A stretch of DNA of 64,000 nt from Ptiloglossa arizonensis (lineage: Eukaryota > Arthropoda > Insecta > Hymenoptera > Colletidae). The notes below the pieces were generated by a model. It saw nothing but the letters and a program-made list of their open reading frames with translations. It did not search any database and was not told the DNA's origin. Below, one piece after another: positions 38,181-52,100 of this stretch; within the stretch, counting starts at the first letter, position 1; each line of letters starts with the position of its first letter. The stretch lies in contig NW_027478421.1 of NCBI RefSeq assembly GCF_051014685.1, forward strand, positions 744,001-808,000. The letters are read 5' to 3'. The translations under genes and the position numbers were made by a program.

Positions 38181-41100
38181 TACTTTCAGATGCAACAGAA
38201 ATTTTGAGGATTGGTCTATCCGTTCGCGAGATATGGCAGTTTGGAGGTAAGAAACGGATGAGAAACTCAAAATTTTCGCAGTTCTGATGCTCGAAACGAA
38301 TAACTGGAACGGCCTAGGGGAAAAGTACACATACCGTTGTAATCGGGCGAGTTTCTACTTTCAGATGCTACAAAAATTTTGCGGATTGGTCAATCCGTTC
38401 GCGAGATATGGCAGTTTGGAGGTAAGAAACGCTTGAGAAACTCAAAATTTTCGCAGTTCTGATGCTCGACAAGCATAACTAGAACGGCCTAGGGGAAAAG
38501 TACGCATACTGTTGTAATCGGGCGAGTCTCTACTTTCAGATGCAACAGAAATTTTGAGGATTGGTCTATCCGTTCGCGAGATATGGCAGTTTGGAGGTAA
38601 GAAACGGATTAGAAAGTCAAAATTTTCGTAGTTCTGATGCTCGAAACGAATAACTGGAACGGCCTAGGGGAAAAGTACACATACCGTTGTAATCGGGCGA
38701 GTTTCTACTTTCAGATGCAACAAAAATTTTGCGGATTGGTCAATCCGTTCGCGAGATATGGCAGTTTGGAGGTAAGAAACGGTTGAGAAACTCAAAATTT
38801 TCGCAGTTCTGATGTTCGAAACGGATAACTAGAACGGCCTAGGGGAAAAGTACGCATACCGTTGTAATCGGGCGAGTTTCTACTTTCAGATGCAACAGAA
38901 ATTTTGCGAATTCGTCGATCCGTTCGCGAGATATGGCAGTTTGGAGGTAAGAAACGGTTGAGAAACTCAAAATTTTCGCAGTTCTGATGCTCGAAACGAA
39001 TAACTAGAACGGCCTAGGGGAAAATTACGCATACCGTTGTAATCGGGCGAGTTTCTACTTTCAGATGCAACAGAAATTTTGCGGATTGGTCAATCCGTTC
39101 GCGAGATATGGCAGTTTGGAGGTAAGAAACGGTTGAGAAACGCAAAATTTTCACAGTCCTGATGCTCGAAAAGCATAACTAGAACGGCCTAGGGGAAAAG
39201 TACGCATACCGTTGTAATCGGGCGAGTTTCTACTTTCAGATGCAACAGAAATTTTGCGGATTGATCAATCCGTTCGCGAGATATGGCAGTTTGGAGGAAA
39301 GAAACGGATGAGAAACTCGAAATTTTCACATTTCTGATGCTCGAAACGAATAACTAGAACGGCATAGGGGAAAGGTACGCATACCGTTGTAATCGGGCGA
39401 GTTTCTACTTTCAGATGCAACAGAAATTTTGCGGATTGGTCAATCCGTTCGCGAGATATCGCAGTTTGGAGGTAAGAAACGCTTGAGCAACTCAAAATTT
39501 TCACATTTCTGATGCTCGAAACGAATAACTAGAACGGCCTAGGGGAAAAGTACGCATACCGTTGTAATCGGGCGGGTTTCTACTTTCAGATGCAACAGAA
39601 GTTTTGCGGAATGGTCAATCCTTTCGCGAGATATGGCAGTTTGGAGGTAAGAAACGCTTGAGCAACTCAAAATTTTCGCAGTTCTGATGCTCGAAATGAA
39701 TAACCAGAAAGGCCTAGGGGAAAAGTACGCATACCGTTGTAATCGGGCGAGTTTCTACTTTCAGATGCAACAGAAATTTTGCGGATTGGTCAATCCGTTC
39801 GCGAGATATGGCCGTTTGGATGTAAGAAACGCTTGAGAAACTCAAAATTTTCGTAGCTCTCATGCTCGACAAGCATAACTAGAACGGCCTAGGGGAAAAG
39901 TACGCATACTGTTGTAATCGGGCGAGTCTCTACTTTCAGATGCCACAGAAATTTTGAGGATTGGTCTATCCGTTCGCGAGATATGGCAGTTGGGATGTAA
40001 GAAACGGATGAGAAACTCAAAATTTTCGTAGTTCTGATGCTCGAAACGAATAATTGGAACGGCCTAGGGGAAAAGTACACATACCGTTGTAATCGGGCGA
40101 GTTTCTACTTTCAGATGCAACAAAACTTTTGCGGATTGGTCAATCCGTTCGCGAGATATGGCAGTTTGGAGGTAACAAACGTTTGAGAAACTCAAAATTT
40201 TCGCAGTTCTGATGCTCGAAACGGATAACTAGAACGGCCTAGGGGAAAAGTACGCATACCGTTGTAATCGGGCGAGTTTCTACTTTCAGATGCAACAGAA
40301 ATTTTGCGGATTGGTCAATCCGTTCGCGAGATATGGCAGTTTGGAGGTAACAAACGTTTGATAAACTCAAAATTTTCGCAGTTCTGATGCTCGAAACGGA
40401 TAACTAGAACGGCCTAGGGGAAAAGTACGCATACCGTTGTAATCGGGCGAGTTTCTACTTTCAGATGCAACAGAAATTTTGCGGATTCCTCGATCCGTTC
40501 GCGAGATATGGCAGTTTGGAGGTAAGAAACGGTTGAGAAACTCAAAATTGTCGCAGTTCTGATGCTCGAAACGGATAACTGGAACGGCCTAGGGGAAAAG
40601 TACACATACCGTTGTAATCGGGCGAGTTTCTACTTTCAGATGCAACAAAAATTTTGCGGATTGGTCAATCCGTTCGCGAGATATGGCAGTTTGGAGGTAA
40701 CAAACGTTTGATAAACTCAAAATTTTCGCAGTTCTGATGCTCGAAACGGATAACTAGAACGGCCTAGGGGAAAAGTACGCATACCGTTGTAATCGGGCGA
40801 GTTTCTACTTTCAGATGCAACAGAAATTTTGCGGATTCGTCGATCCGTTCGCGAGATATGGCAGTTTGGAGGTAAGAAACGGTTGAGAAACTCAAAATTT
40901 TCGCAGTTCTGATGCTCGAAACGAATAACTAGAACGGCCTAGGGGAAAAGTACGCATACCGTTGTAATCGGGCGAGTTTCTACTTTCAGATGCAACAGAA
41001 GTATTGCGGAATGGTCAATCCTTTCGCGAGATATGGCAGTTTGGAGGTAAGAAACGCTTGAGCAACTCAAAATTTTCGCAGTTCTGATGCTCGAAATGAA

Positions 41101-43740
41101 TAACCAGAAAGGCCTAGGGGAAAAGTACGCATACCGTTGTAATCGGGCGAGTTTCTACTTTCAGATGCAACAGAAATTTTGCGGTTTGGTCAATCCGTTC
41201 GCGAGATATGGCCGTTTGGATGTAAGAAACGCTTGAGAAACTCAAAATTTTCGTAGCTCTCATGCTCGACAAGCATAACTAGAACGGCCTAGGGGAAAAG
41301 TACGCATACTGTTGTAATCGGGCGAGTCTCTACTTTCAGATGCAACAGAAATTTTGAGGATTGGTCTATCCGTTCGCGAGATATGGCAGTTGGGAGGTAA
41401 GAAACGGATGAGAAACTCAGAATTTTCGCAGTTCTGATGCTCGAAACGAATAATTGGAACGGCCTAGGGGAAAAGTACACATACCGTTGTAATCGGGCGA
41501 GTTTCTACTTTCAGATGCAACAAAAATTTTGCGGATTGGTCAATCCGTTCGCGAGATATGGCAGTTTGGAGGTAACAAACGTTTGAGAAACTCAAAATTT
41601 TCACAGTCCTGATGCTCGAAACGAATAACTAGAACGGCCTAGGGGAATAGTACACATACCGTTGTAATCGGGCAAGTTTCTACTTTCAGATGCAACAAAA
41701 ATTTTGCGGATTGGTCAATCCGTTCGCGAGATATGGCAGTTTGGAGGTAACAAACGTTTGAGAAACTCAAAATTTTCGCAGTTCTGATGCTCGAAACGGA
41801 TAACTAGAACGGCCTAGGGGAAAAGTACGCATACCGTTGTAATCGGGCGAGTTTCTACTTTCAGATGCAACAGAAATTTTGCGGATTGATCAATCCGTTC
41901 GCGAGATATGGCAGTTTGGAGGTAAGAAACGGATGAGAAACTCAAAATTTTCGCAGTTCTGATGCTCGAAACGAGTAACTGGAACGGCCTAGGGGAAAAG
42001 TACACATACCGTTGTAATCGGGCGAGTTTCTACTTTCAGATGCTATAAAAATTTTGCGGATTGGTCAATCCGTTCGCGAGATATGGCAGTTTGGAGGTAA
42101 GAAACGCTTGAGATACTCAAAATTTTCGCAGTTCTGATGCTCGACAAGCATAACTAGAACGGCCTAGGGGAAAAGCACGCTTACAGTTGTAATCGGGCGA
42201 GTTTCTACTTTCAGATGCAACATAAGTTTTGCGGATTGGTCAATCCGTTCGCGAGATATGGCAGTTTGGAGGTAAGAAACGCTTGAGAAACTAAAAATTT
42301 TCCCAGTTCTGATGCTCGAAACGAATAACTAGAACGGCCTACAGGAAAAGTACGCTTACCGTTGTAATCGGGCGGGTTTCTGCTTTCAGATGCAACAGAA
42401 ATTTTGAGGATTGGTCTATCCGTTCGCGAGATATGGCAGTTTGGAGGTAAGAAACGGATGAGAAACTCAAAATTTTCGCAGTTCTGATGCTCGAAACGAA
42501 TAACTGGAACGGCCTAGGGGAAAAGTACACATACCGTTGTAATCGGGCGAGTTTCTACTTTCAGATGCTACAAAAATTTTGCGGATTGGTCAATCCGTTC
42601 GCGAGATATGGCAGTTTGGAGGTAAGAAACGCTTGAGAAACTCAAAATTTTCGCAGTTCTGATGCTCGACAAGCATAACTAGAACGGCCTAGGGGAAAAG
42701 TACGCATACTGTTGTAATCGGGCGAGTCTCTACTTTCAGATGCAACAGAAATTTTGAGGATTGGTCTATCCGTTCGCGAGATATGGCAGTTTGGAGGTAA
42801 GAAACGGATTAGAAAGTCAAAATTTTCGTAGTTCTGATGCTCGAAACGAATAACTGGAACGGCCTAGGGGAAAAGTACACATACCGTTGTAATCGGGCGA
42901 GTTTCTACTTTCAGATGCAACAAAAATTTTGCGGATTGGTCAATCCGTTCGCGAGATATGGCAGTTTGGAGGTAAGAAACGGTTGAGAAACTCAAAATTT
43001 TCGCAGTTCTGATGTTCGAAACGGATAACTAGAACGGCCTAGGGGAAAAGTACGCATACCGTTGTAATCGGGCGAGTTTCTACTTTCAGATGCAACAGAA
43101 ATTTTGCGAATTCGTCGATCCGTTCGCGAGATATGGCAGTTTGGAGGTAAGAAACGGTTGAGAAACTCAAAATTTTCGCAGTTCTGATGCTCGAAACGAA
43201 TAACTAGAACGGCCTAGGGGAAAATTACGCATACCGTTGTAATCGGGCGAGTTTCTACTTTCAGATGCAACAGAAATTTTGCGGATTGGTCAATCCGTTC
43301 GCGAGATATGGCAGTTTGGAGGTAAGAAACGGTTGAGAAACGCAAAATTTTCACAGTCCTGATGCTCGAAAAGCATAACTAGGACGGCCTAGGGGAAAAG
43401 TACGCATACCGTTGTAATCGGGCGAGTTTCTACTTTCAGATGCAACAGAAATTTTGCGGATTGATCAATCCGTTCGCGAGATATGGCAGTTTGGAGGAAA
43501 GAAACGGATGAGAAACTCGAAATTTTCACATTTCTGATGCTCGAAACGAATAACTAGAACGGCATAGGGGAAAGGTACGCATACCGTTGTAATCGGGCGA
43601 GTTTCTACTTTCAGATGCAACAGAAATTTTGCGGATTGGTCAATCCGTTCGCGAGATATCGCAGTTTGGAGGTAAGAAACGCTTGAGCAACTCAAAATTT
43701 TCACATTTCTGATGCTCGAAACGAATAACTAGAACGGCCT
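38180..43740. repeat. 24-monomer-offset block copy (4,200 bp)
   Basis: 38,180-39,540 recurs at 42,380-43,740. Shared rare variants are GGATTAGAAAGTC, GATGTTCGAAACGG, CTCGAAAAGCAT, GGAGGAAAGAAACGG and GGCATAGGGGAAAGG. A third, partial copy lies a further 1,050 bp on (about 42,890-43,740 against 43,940-44,790). Confidence 0.83.
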
Positions 43741-46700
43741 ACAGGAAAAGTACGCTTACCGTTGTAATCGGGCGGGTTTCTGCTTTCAGATGCAACAGAA
43801 ATTTTGAGGATTGGTCTATCCGTTCGCGAGATATGGCAGTTTGGAGGTAAGAAACGGATGAGAAACTCAAAATTTTCGCAGTTCTGATGCTCGAAACGAA
43901 TAACTGGAACGGCCTAGGGGAAAAGTACACATACCGTTGTAATCGGGCGAGTTTCTACTTTCAGATGCAACAAAAATTTTGCGGATTGGTCAATCCGTTC
44001 GCGAGATATGGCAGTTTGGAGGTAAGAAACGGTTGAGAAACTCAAAATTTTCGCAGTTCTGATGTTCGAAACGGATAACTAGAACGGTCTAGGGGAAAAG
44101 TACGCATACCGTTGTAATCGGGCGAGTTTCTACTTTCAGATGCAACAGAAATTTTGCGAATTCGTCGATCCGTTCGCGAGATATGGCACTTTGGAGGTAA
44201 GAAACGGTTGAGAAACTCAAAATTTTCGCAGTTCTGATGCTCGAAACGAATAACTAGAACGGCCTAGGGGAAAATTACGCATACCGTTGTAATCGGGCGA
44301 GTTTCTACTTTCAGATGCAACAGAAATTTTGCCGATTGGTCAATCCGTTCGCGAGATATGGCAGTTTGGAGGTAAGAAACGGTTGAGAAACGCAAAATTT
44401 TCACAGTCCTGATGCTCGAAAAGCATAACTAGAACGGCCTAGGGGAAAAGAACGCATACCGTTGTAATCGGGCGAGTTTCTACTTTCAGATGCAACAGAA
44501 ATTTTGCGGATTGATCAATCCGTTCGCGAGATATGGCAGTTTGGAGGAAAGAAACGGATGAGAAACTCGAAATTTTCACATTTCTGATGCTCGAAACGAA
44601 TAACTAGAACGGCATAGGGGAAAGGTACGCATACCGTTGTAATCGGGCGAGTTTCTACTTTCAGATGCAACAGAAATTTTGCGGATTGGTCAATCCGTTC
44701 GCGAGATATCGCAGTTTGGAGGTAAGAAACGCTAGAGCAACTCAAAATTTTCACATTTCTGATGCTCGAAACGAATAACTAGAACGGCCTAGGGGAAAAG
44801 TACGCATACCGTTGTAATCGGGCGGGTTTCTACTTTCAGATGCAACAGAAGTTTTGCGGAATGGTCAATCCTTTCGCGAGATATGGCAGTTTGGAGGTAA
44901 GAAACGCTTGAGCAACTCAAAATTTTCGCAGTTCTGATGCTCGAAATGAATAACCAGAAAGGCCTAGGGGAAAAGTACGCATACCGTTGTAATCGGGCGA
45001 GTTTCTACTTTCAGATGCAACTGAAATTTTGCGGATTGGTCAATCCGTTCGCGAGATATGGCCGTTTGGATGTAAGAAACGCTTGAGAAACTCAAAATTT
45101 TCGTAGCTCTCATGCTCGACAAGCATAACTAGAACGGCCTAGGGGAAAAGTACGCATACTGTTGTAATCGGGCGAGTCTCTACTTTCAGATGCAACAGAA
45201 ATTTTGAGGATTGGTCTATCCGTTCGCGAGATATGGCAGTTGGGAGGTAAGAAACGGATGAGAAACTCAAAATTTTCGCAGTTCTGATGCTCGAAACGAA
45301 TAATTGGAACGGCCTAGGGGAAAAGTACACATACCGTTGTAATCGGGCGAGTTTCTACTTTCAGATGCAACAAAACTTTTGCGGATTGGTCAATCCGTTC
45401 GCGAGATATGGCAGTTTGGAGGTAACAAACGTTTGAGAAACTCAAAATTTTCGCAGTTCTGATGCTCGAAACGGATAACTAGAACGGCCTAGGGGAAAAG
45501 TACGCATACCGTTGTAATCGGGCGAGTTTCTACTTTCAGATGCAACAGAAATTTTGCGGATTCGTCGATCCGTTCGCGAGATATGGCAGTTTGGAGGTAA
45601 GAAACGGTTGAGAAACTCAAAATTGTCGCAGTTCTGATGCTCGAAACGGATAACTGGAACGGCCTAGGGGAAAAGTACACATACCGTTGTAATCGGGCGA
45701 GTTTCTACTTTCAGATGCAACAAAAATTTTGCGGATTGGTCAATCCGTTCGCGAGATATGGCAGTTTGGAGGTAACAAACGTTTGATAAACTCAAAATTT
45801 TCGCAGTTCTGATGCTCGAAACGGATAACTAGAACGGCCTAGGGGAAAAGTACGCATACCGTTGTAATCGGGCGAGTTTCTACTTTCAGATGCAACAGAA
45901 ATTTTGCGGATTCGTCGATCCGTTCGCGAGATATGGCAGTTTGGAGGTAAGAAACGGTTGAGAAACTCAAAATTTTCGCAGTTCTGATGCTCGAAACGAA
46001 TAACTAGAACGGCCTAGGGGAAAAGTACGCATACCGTTGTAATCGGGCGAGTTTCTACTTTCAGATGCAACAGAAGTATTGCGGAATGGTCAATCCTTTC
46101 GCGAGATATGGCAGTTTGGAGGTAAGAAACGCTTGAGCAACTCAAAATTTTCGCAGTTCTGATGCTCGAAATGAATAACCAGAAAGGCCTAGGGGAAAAG
46201 TACGCATACCGTTGTAATCGGGCGAGTTTCTACTTTCAGATGCAACATAAATTTTGCGGTTTGGTCAATCCGTTCGCGAGATATGGCCGTTTGGATGTAA
46301 GAAACGCTTGAGAAACTCAAAATTTTCGTAGCTCTCATGCTCGACAAGCATAACTAGAACGGCCTAGGGGAAAAGTACGCATACTGTTGTAATCGGGCGA
46401 GTCTCTACTTTCAGATGCAACAGAAATTTTGAGGATTGGTCTATCCGTTCGCGAGATATGGCAGTTGGGAGGTAAGAAACGGATGAGAAACTCAAAATTT
46501 TCGCAGTTCTGATGCTCGAAACGAATAATTGGAACGGCCTAGGGGAAAAGTACACATACCGTTGTAATCGGGCGAGTTTCTACTTTCAGATGCAACAAAA
46601 ATTTTGCGGATTGGTCAATCCGTTCGCGAGATATGGCAGTTTGGAGGTAACAAACGTTTGAGAAACTCAAAATTTTCACAGTCCTGATGCTCGAAACGAA

Positions 46701-46943
46701 TAACTAGAACGACCTAGGGGAATAGTACACATACCGTTGTAATCGGGCGAGTTTCTACTTTCAGATGCAACAAAAATTTTGCGGATTGGTCAATCCGTTC
46801 GCGAGATATGGCTGTTTGGAGGTAACAAACGTTTGAGAAACTCAAAATTTTCGCAGTTCTGATGCTCGAAACGGATAACTAGAACGGCCTAGGGGAAAAG
46901 TACGCATACCGTTGTAATCGGGCGAGTTTCTACTTTCAGATGC
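38630..46943. repeat. 30/29-monomer duplication with one monomer lost
   Basis: 38,630-40,312 matches 43,880-45,562 at 5,250 bp. 40,371-41,868 then matches 45,446-46,943 at 5,075 bp. The change in offset is exactly one monomer, so the second copy lacks the monomer at about 40,249-40,423 (or the first gained it). Diagnostic variants are CAAAACTTTTGCGG (40,126 and 45,372), GCAACAGAAG with CCAGAAAGG, GCGGTTTGG and GGCAGTTGGGAGG. Confidence 0.82.
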
Positions 46944-49100
46944 TACAAAAATTTTGCGGATTGGTCAATCCGTTCGCGAGATATGGCAGTTTGGAGGTAA
47001 GAAACGGATGAGAAACTCAAAATTTTCGCAGTTCTGAGGCTCGAAACGAATAACTGGAACGGCCTAGGGGAAAAGTACACATACCGTTGTAATCGGGCGA
47101 GTTTCTACTTTCAGATGCTACAAAAATTTTGCGGATTGGTCAATCCGTTCGCGAGATATGGCAGTTTGGAGGTAACAAACGTTTGAGAAACTCAAAATTT
47201 TCACAGTCCTGATGCTCGAAACGAATAACTAGAACGGCCTAGGGGAATAGTACACATACCGTTGTAATCGGGCGAGTTTCTACTTTCAGATGCAACAGAA
47301 ATTTTGCGGATTCGTCGATCCGTTCGCGAGATATGGCAGTTTGGAGGTAAGAAACGGTTGAGAAACTCAAAATTTTCGCAGTTCTGATGCTCGAAACGAA
47401 TAACTAGAACGGCCTACAGGAAAAGTACGCTTACCGTTGTAATCGGGCGGGTTTCTGCTTTCAGATGCAACAGAAATTTTGCGGATTGGTCAATCCGTTC
47501 GCGAGATATGGCAGATTGGAGGTAAGAAACGCTTGAGAAACTCAAAATTTTCGCAGTTCTGATGCGCGAAACGAATAACTGGCACGGCCTAGGGGAAAAG
47601 TACACATACCGTTGTAATCGGGCGAGTTTCTACTTTCAGATGCAACAAAAATTTTGCGGATTGGTCAATCCGTTCGCGAGATATGGCAGTTTGGAGGTAA
47701 GAAACGGTTGAGAAACTCAAAATTTTCGCAGTTCTGATGTTCGAAACGGATAACTAGAACGACCTAGGGGAAAAGTACGCATACCGTTGTAATCGGGCGG
47801 GTTTCTGCTTTCAGATGCAACAGAAATTTTGCGGATTGGTCAATCCGTTCGCGAGATATGGCAGATTGGAGGTAAGAAACGCTTGAGAAACTCAAAATTT
47901 TCGCAGTTCTGATGCACGAAACGAATAACTGGCACGGCCTAGGGGAAAAGTACACATACCGTTGTAATCGGGCGAGTTTCTACTTTCAGATGCAACAAAA
48001 ATTTTGCGGATTGGTCAATCCGTTCGCGAGATATGGCAGTTTGGAGGTAAGAAACGGTTGAGAAACTCAAAATTTTCGCAGTTCTGATGTTCGAAACGGA
48101 TAACTAGAACGACCTAGGGGAAAAGTACGCATACCGTTGTAATCGGGCGAGTTTCTACTTTCAGATGCAACAGAAATTTTGCGGTTTGGTCAATCCGTTC
48201 GCGAGATATGGCCGTTTGGATGTAAGAAACGCTTGAGAAACTCAAAATTTTCGTAGCTCTCATGCTCGACAAGCATAACTAGAACGGCCTAGGGGAAAAG
48301 TACGCATACTGTTGTAATCGGGCGAGTCTCTACTTTCAGATGCAACAGAAATTTTGAGGATTGGTCTATCCGTTCGCGAGATATGGCAGTTGGGAGGTAA
48401 GAAACGGATGAGAAACTCAAAATTTTCGCAGTTCTGATGCTCGAAACGAATAATTGGAACGGCCTAGGGGAAAAGTACACATACCGTTGTAATCGGGCGA
48501 GTTTCTACTTTCAGATGCAACAAAAATTTTGCGGATTGGTCAATCCGTTCGCGAGATATGGCAGTTTGGAGGTAACAAACGTTTGAGAAACTAAAAATTT
48601 TCACAGTCCTGATGCTCGAAACGAATAACTAGAACGACCTAGGGGAATAGTACACATACCGTTGTAATCGGGCGAGTTTCTACTTTCAGATGCAACAAAA
48701 ATTTTGCGGATTGGTCAATCCGTTCGCGAGATATGGCAGTTTGGAGGTAACAAACGTTTGAGAAACTCAAAATTTTCGCAGTTCTGATGCTCGAAACGGA
48801 TAACTAGAACGGCCTAGGGGAAAAGTACGCATACCGTTGTAATCGGGCGAGTTTCTACTTTCAGATGCTACAAAAATTTTGCGGATTGGTCAATCCGTTC
48901 GCGAGATATGGCAGTTTGGAGGTAAGAAACGGATGAGAAACTCAAAATTTTCGCAGTTCTGATGCTCGAAACGAATAACTGGAACGGCCTAGGGGAAAAG
49001 TACACATACCGTTGTAATCGGGCGAGTTTCTACTTTCAGATGCTACAAAAATTTTGCGGATTGGTCAATCCGTTCGCGAGATATGGCAGTTTGGAGGTAA
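46185..49100. repeat. 11-monomer-offset copy flanking a 2-monomer duplication
   Basis: About 46,185-47,175 recurs at 48,110-49,100 (1,925 bp). Between them, two 350-bp units (about 47,424 and 47,774) each hold a GGGCGGGTTTCTGCTTTCAG, GGCAGATTGG, CTGGCACGG monomer followed by a GATGTTCGAAACGG monomer. The units differ by GATGCGCGAAAC against GATGCACGAAAC. CTGGCACGG first becomes common here. Confidence 0.8.
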
Positions 49101-49159
49101 GAAACGCTTGAGAAACTCAAAATTTTCGCAGTTCTGATGCTCGAAACGAATAATTGGAA

Positions 49160-52100
49160 CGGCCTAGGGGAAAAGTACACATACCGTTGTAATCGGGCGA
49201 GATTCTACTTTCAGATGCAACAGAAATTTTGCGTATTGGTCAATCCGTTCGCGAGATATGGTAGTTTGTAAGTAAGAAACGCTTGAGAAACTCAAAATTT
49301 TCGCAGCTCTGATGCTCGAATCGAATAACTAGAACGGCCTAAGGGAAAAGTACACATACCGTTGTAATCGGGCGAGTTTCTACTTTCAGATGCAACAGAA
49401 ATTTTGCGTATTGATCAATCCGTTCGCGAGAAATGGCAGTTTGGAGGTAAGAAACGGTTGAGAAACTCAAAATTTTCGCAGTTCTGATGCTCGAAACGAA
49501 TAACCAGAACGGCCTACAGGAAAAGTACGCATACCTTTGTAATCGGGCGGGTTTCTGCTTTCAGATGCAGCAGAAATTTTGCGGATTGGTCATTCCGTTC
49601 GCGAGATATGGGATTTTGGAGGTAAGAAACACTTGAGAAACTCAAAATTTTCGCAGTTCTGGTGCTCGACAAGCATAACAAGAACGGCCTAGGGGAAAAG
49701 TACGCATACAGTTGTAATCGGGCGAGCTTCTACTTTCAGATGCAACATAAATTTTGCGGATTGGTCAATCAGTTCGCGAGATATGGTAGTTTGGAGGTAA
49801 GAAACGCTTGAGAAACTAAAAATTTTCGCAGTTCTGATGCTCGAAACGAATAACTAGACCGGCCCACAGGAAAAGTACGCATACCGTTGTAATCGGGCGG
49901 GTTTCTGCTTTCAGATGCAACAGAAATTTTGCGGATTGGTCAATCCGTTCGCGAGATATGGCAGTTTGGAGGTAAGAAACGGTTGAGAAACTCAAAATTT
50001 TCACAGTTCTGATGCTCGAAACGAATAACTAGAACGGCCTAGGGGAAAAGTACTCATACCGTTGTAATCGGGCGTGTTTCAACTTTCAGATGCAACAGAA
50101 ATTTTGCGGACTGGTCAATCCGTTCGCGAGATATGGCAGTTTGGATGTAAGAAACGGTTGAGAAACATAAAATTTTCACAGTTCTGATGCTCGAAACGAA
50201 TAACTAGAACGGCCTAGGGGAAAAGTACGCATACAGCTGTAATCGGGCGAGTTTCTACTGTCAGATGCAATAGAAATTTTGCGGATTGGTCAATCCGTTC
50301 ACGAGATGTGGCAGTTTGTAAGTAAGAAACACTTGAGAAACTCAAAATTTTCGCAGTTCTGATGCTCGAAACGAATAACTGGCACGGCCTAGGGGAAAAG
50401 TACACATACCGTTTTAATCGGGCGAGTTTCTACTTTCAGATGCAACAGAAATTTTGCGGTTTGGTCAATTCGTTCGCGAGATATGGCAGATTGGAGGTAA
50501 GAAACGCTTGAGAAACTCAAAATTTTCGCAGTTCTGATGCTCGGAACGAATAACCAGAACGGCCTAGGGGAAAAGTACGCATAGCGTCGTAATCGGGCGA
50601 GTTTCTACTTTTAGATGCAACAGAAATTTTGCGGATTGATCAATCCGTTCGCGAGATGTGGCAGTTTGGAGGTAAGAAACGGTTGAGGAACTCAAAATTT
50701 TCGCAGTTCTGATGCTCGAAACGAATAACTGGAACGGCCTAGAGGAAAAGTACACATACCGTTGTAATCGGGCGAGTTTCTACTTTCAGATGCAACAGAC
50801 ACTTTGCGGATTGGTCAATCCGTTCGCGAGATGTGGCAGTTTGTAAGTAAGAAACGCTTGAGAAACTCAAAGTTTTCCCAGTTCTGATGCTCGAAACGAA
50901 TAACTAGAACGGCCTAGGGGAAAAGTACGCATACCGTTGTAATCGGGCGAGTTTCTTCTTTCAGATGCAACAGAAATTTTGCCGATTGGTCAATCCGTTC
51001 GCGAGATATGGCAGTTTGGAGGTAAGAAACGCTTGAGAAACTCAAAATTTTCGCAGTTCTGATGCTCGAAACGAATAACTGGCACGGCCTAGGGGAAAAG
51101 TACACATTCCGTTGTAATCGGGCGAGTTTCTACTTTCAGATGCAACAGATATTTTGCGGATTGGTCAATCCGTTCGCGAGATATGGCAGTTTGGCGGTAA
51201 GAAACGCTTGAGAAACTCAAAATTTTCGCAGTTCTGATGCTCGAAACGAATAACTGGCACGGCCTAGGGGAAAAGTACTCATACCGTTGTAATCGGGCGT
51301 GTTTCAACTTTCAGACGCAACAGAAATTTTGCGGATTGGTCAATCCGTTCGCGAGATATGGCAGTTTGGAGGTAAGAAACGGTTGAGAAACTCAAAATTT
51401 TCACAGTTCTGATGGTCGAAACGAATAACTAGAACGGCCTAGGGGAAAAGTACACATACCGTTGTAATCGGGCGAGTTTCTACTTTCAGATGCTACAAAA
51501 ATTTTGCGGATTGGTCAATCCGTTCGCGAGATATGGCAGTTTGGAGGTAAGAAACGCTTGAGAAACTCAAAATTTTCGCAGTTCTGATGCTCGACAAGCA
51601 TAACTAGAACGGCCTAGGGGAAAAGCACGCTTACAGTTGTAATCGGGCGAGTTTCTACTTTCAGATGCAACATAAATTTTGCGGATTGGTCAATCCGTTC
51701 GCGAGATATGGCAGTTTGGAGGTAAGAAACGCTTGAGAAACTAAAAATGTTCCCAGTTCTGATGCTCGAAACGAATAACTAGAACGGCCTACAGGAAAAG
51801 TACGCTTACCGTTGTAATCGGGCGGGTTTCTGCTTTCAGATGCAACAGAAATTTTGCGGATTGGTCAATCCGTTCGCGAGATATGGCAGATTGGAGGTAA
51901 GAAACGCTTGAGAAACTCAAAATTTTCGCAGTTCTGATGCGCGAAACGAATAACTGGCACGGCCTAGGGGAAAAGTACACATACCGTTGTAATCGGGCGA
52001 GTTTCTACTTTCAGATGCAACAGAAATTTTGCGTATTGGTCAATCCGTTCGCGAGATATGGTAGTTTGTAAGTAAGAAACGCTTGAGAAACTCAAAATTT

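Noticed and set aside
42044..42051. TATAAAAA, a TATA-box-like sequence
   Set aside because: It is a one-off substitution in a single monomer (GCTATAAAAA for GCTACAAAAA) with no gene downstream.
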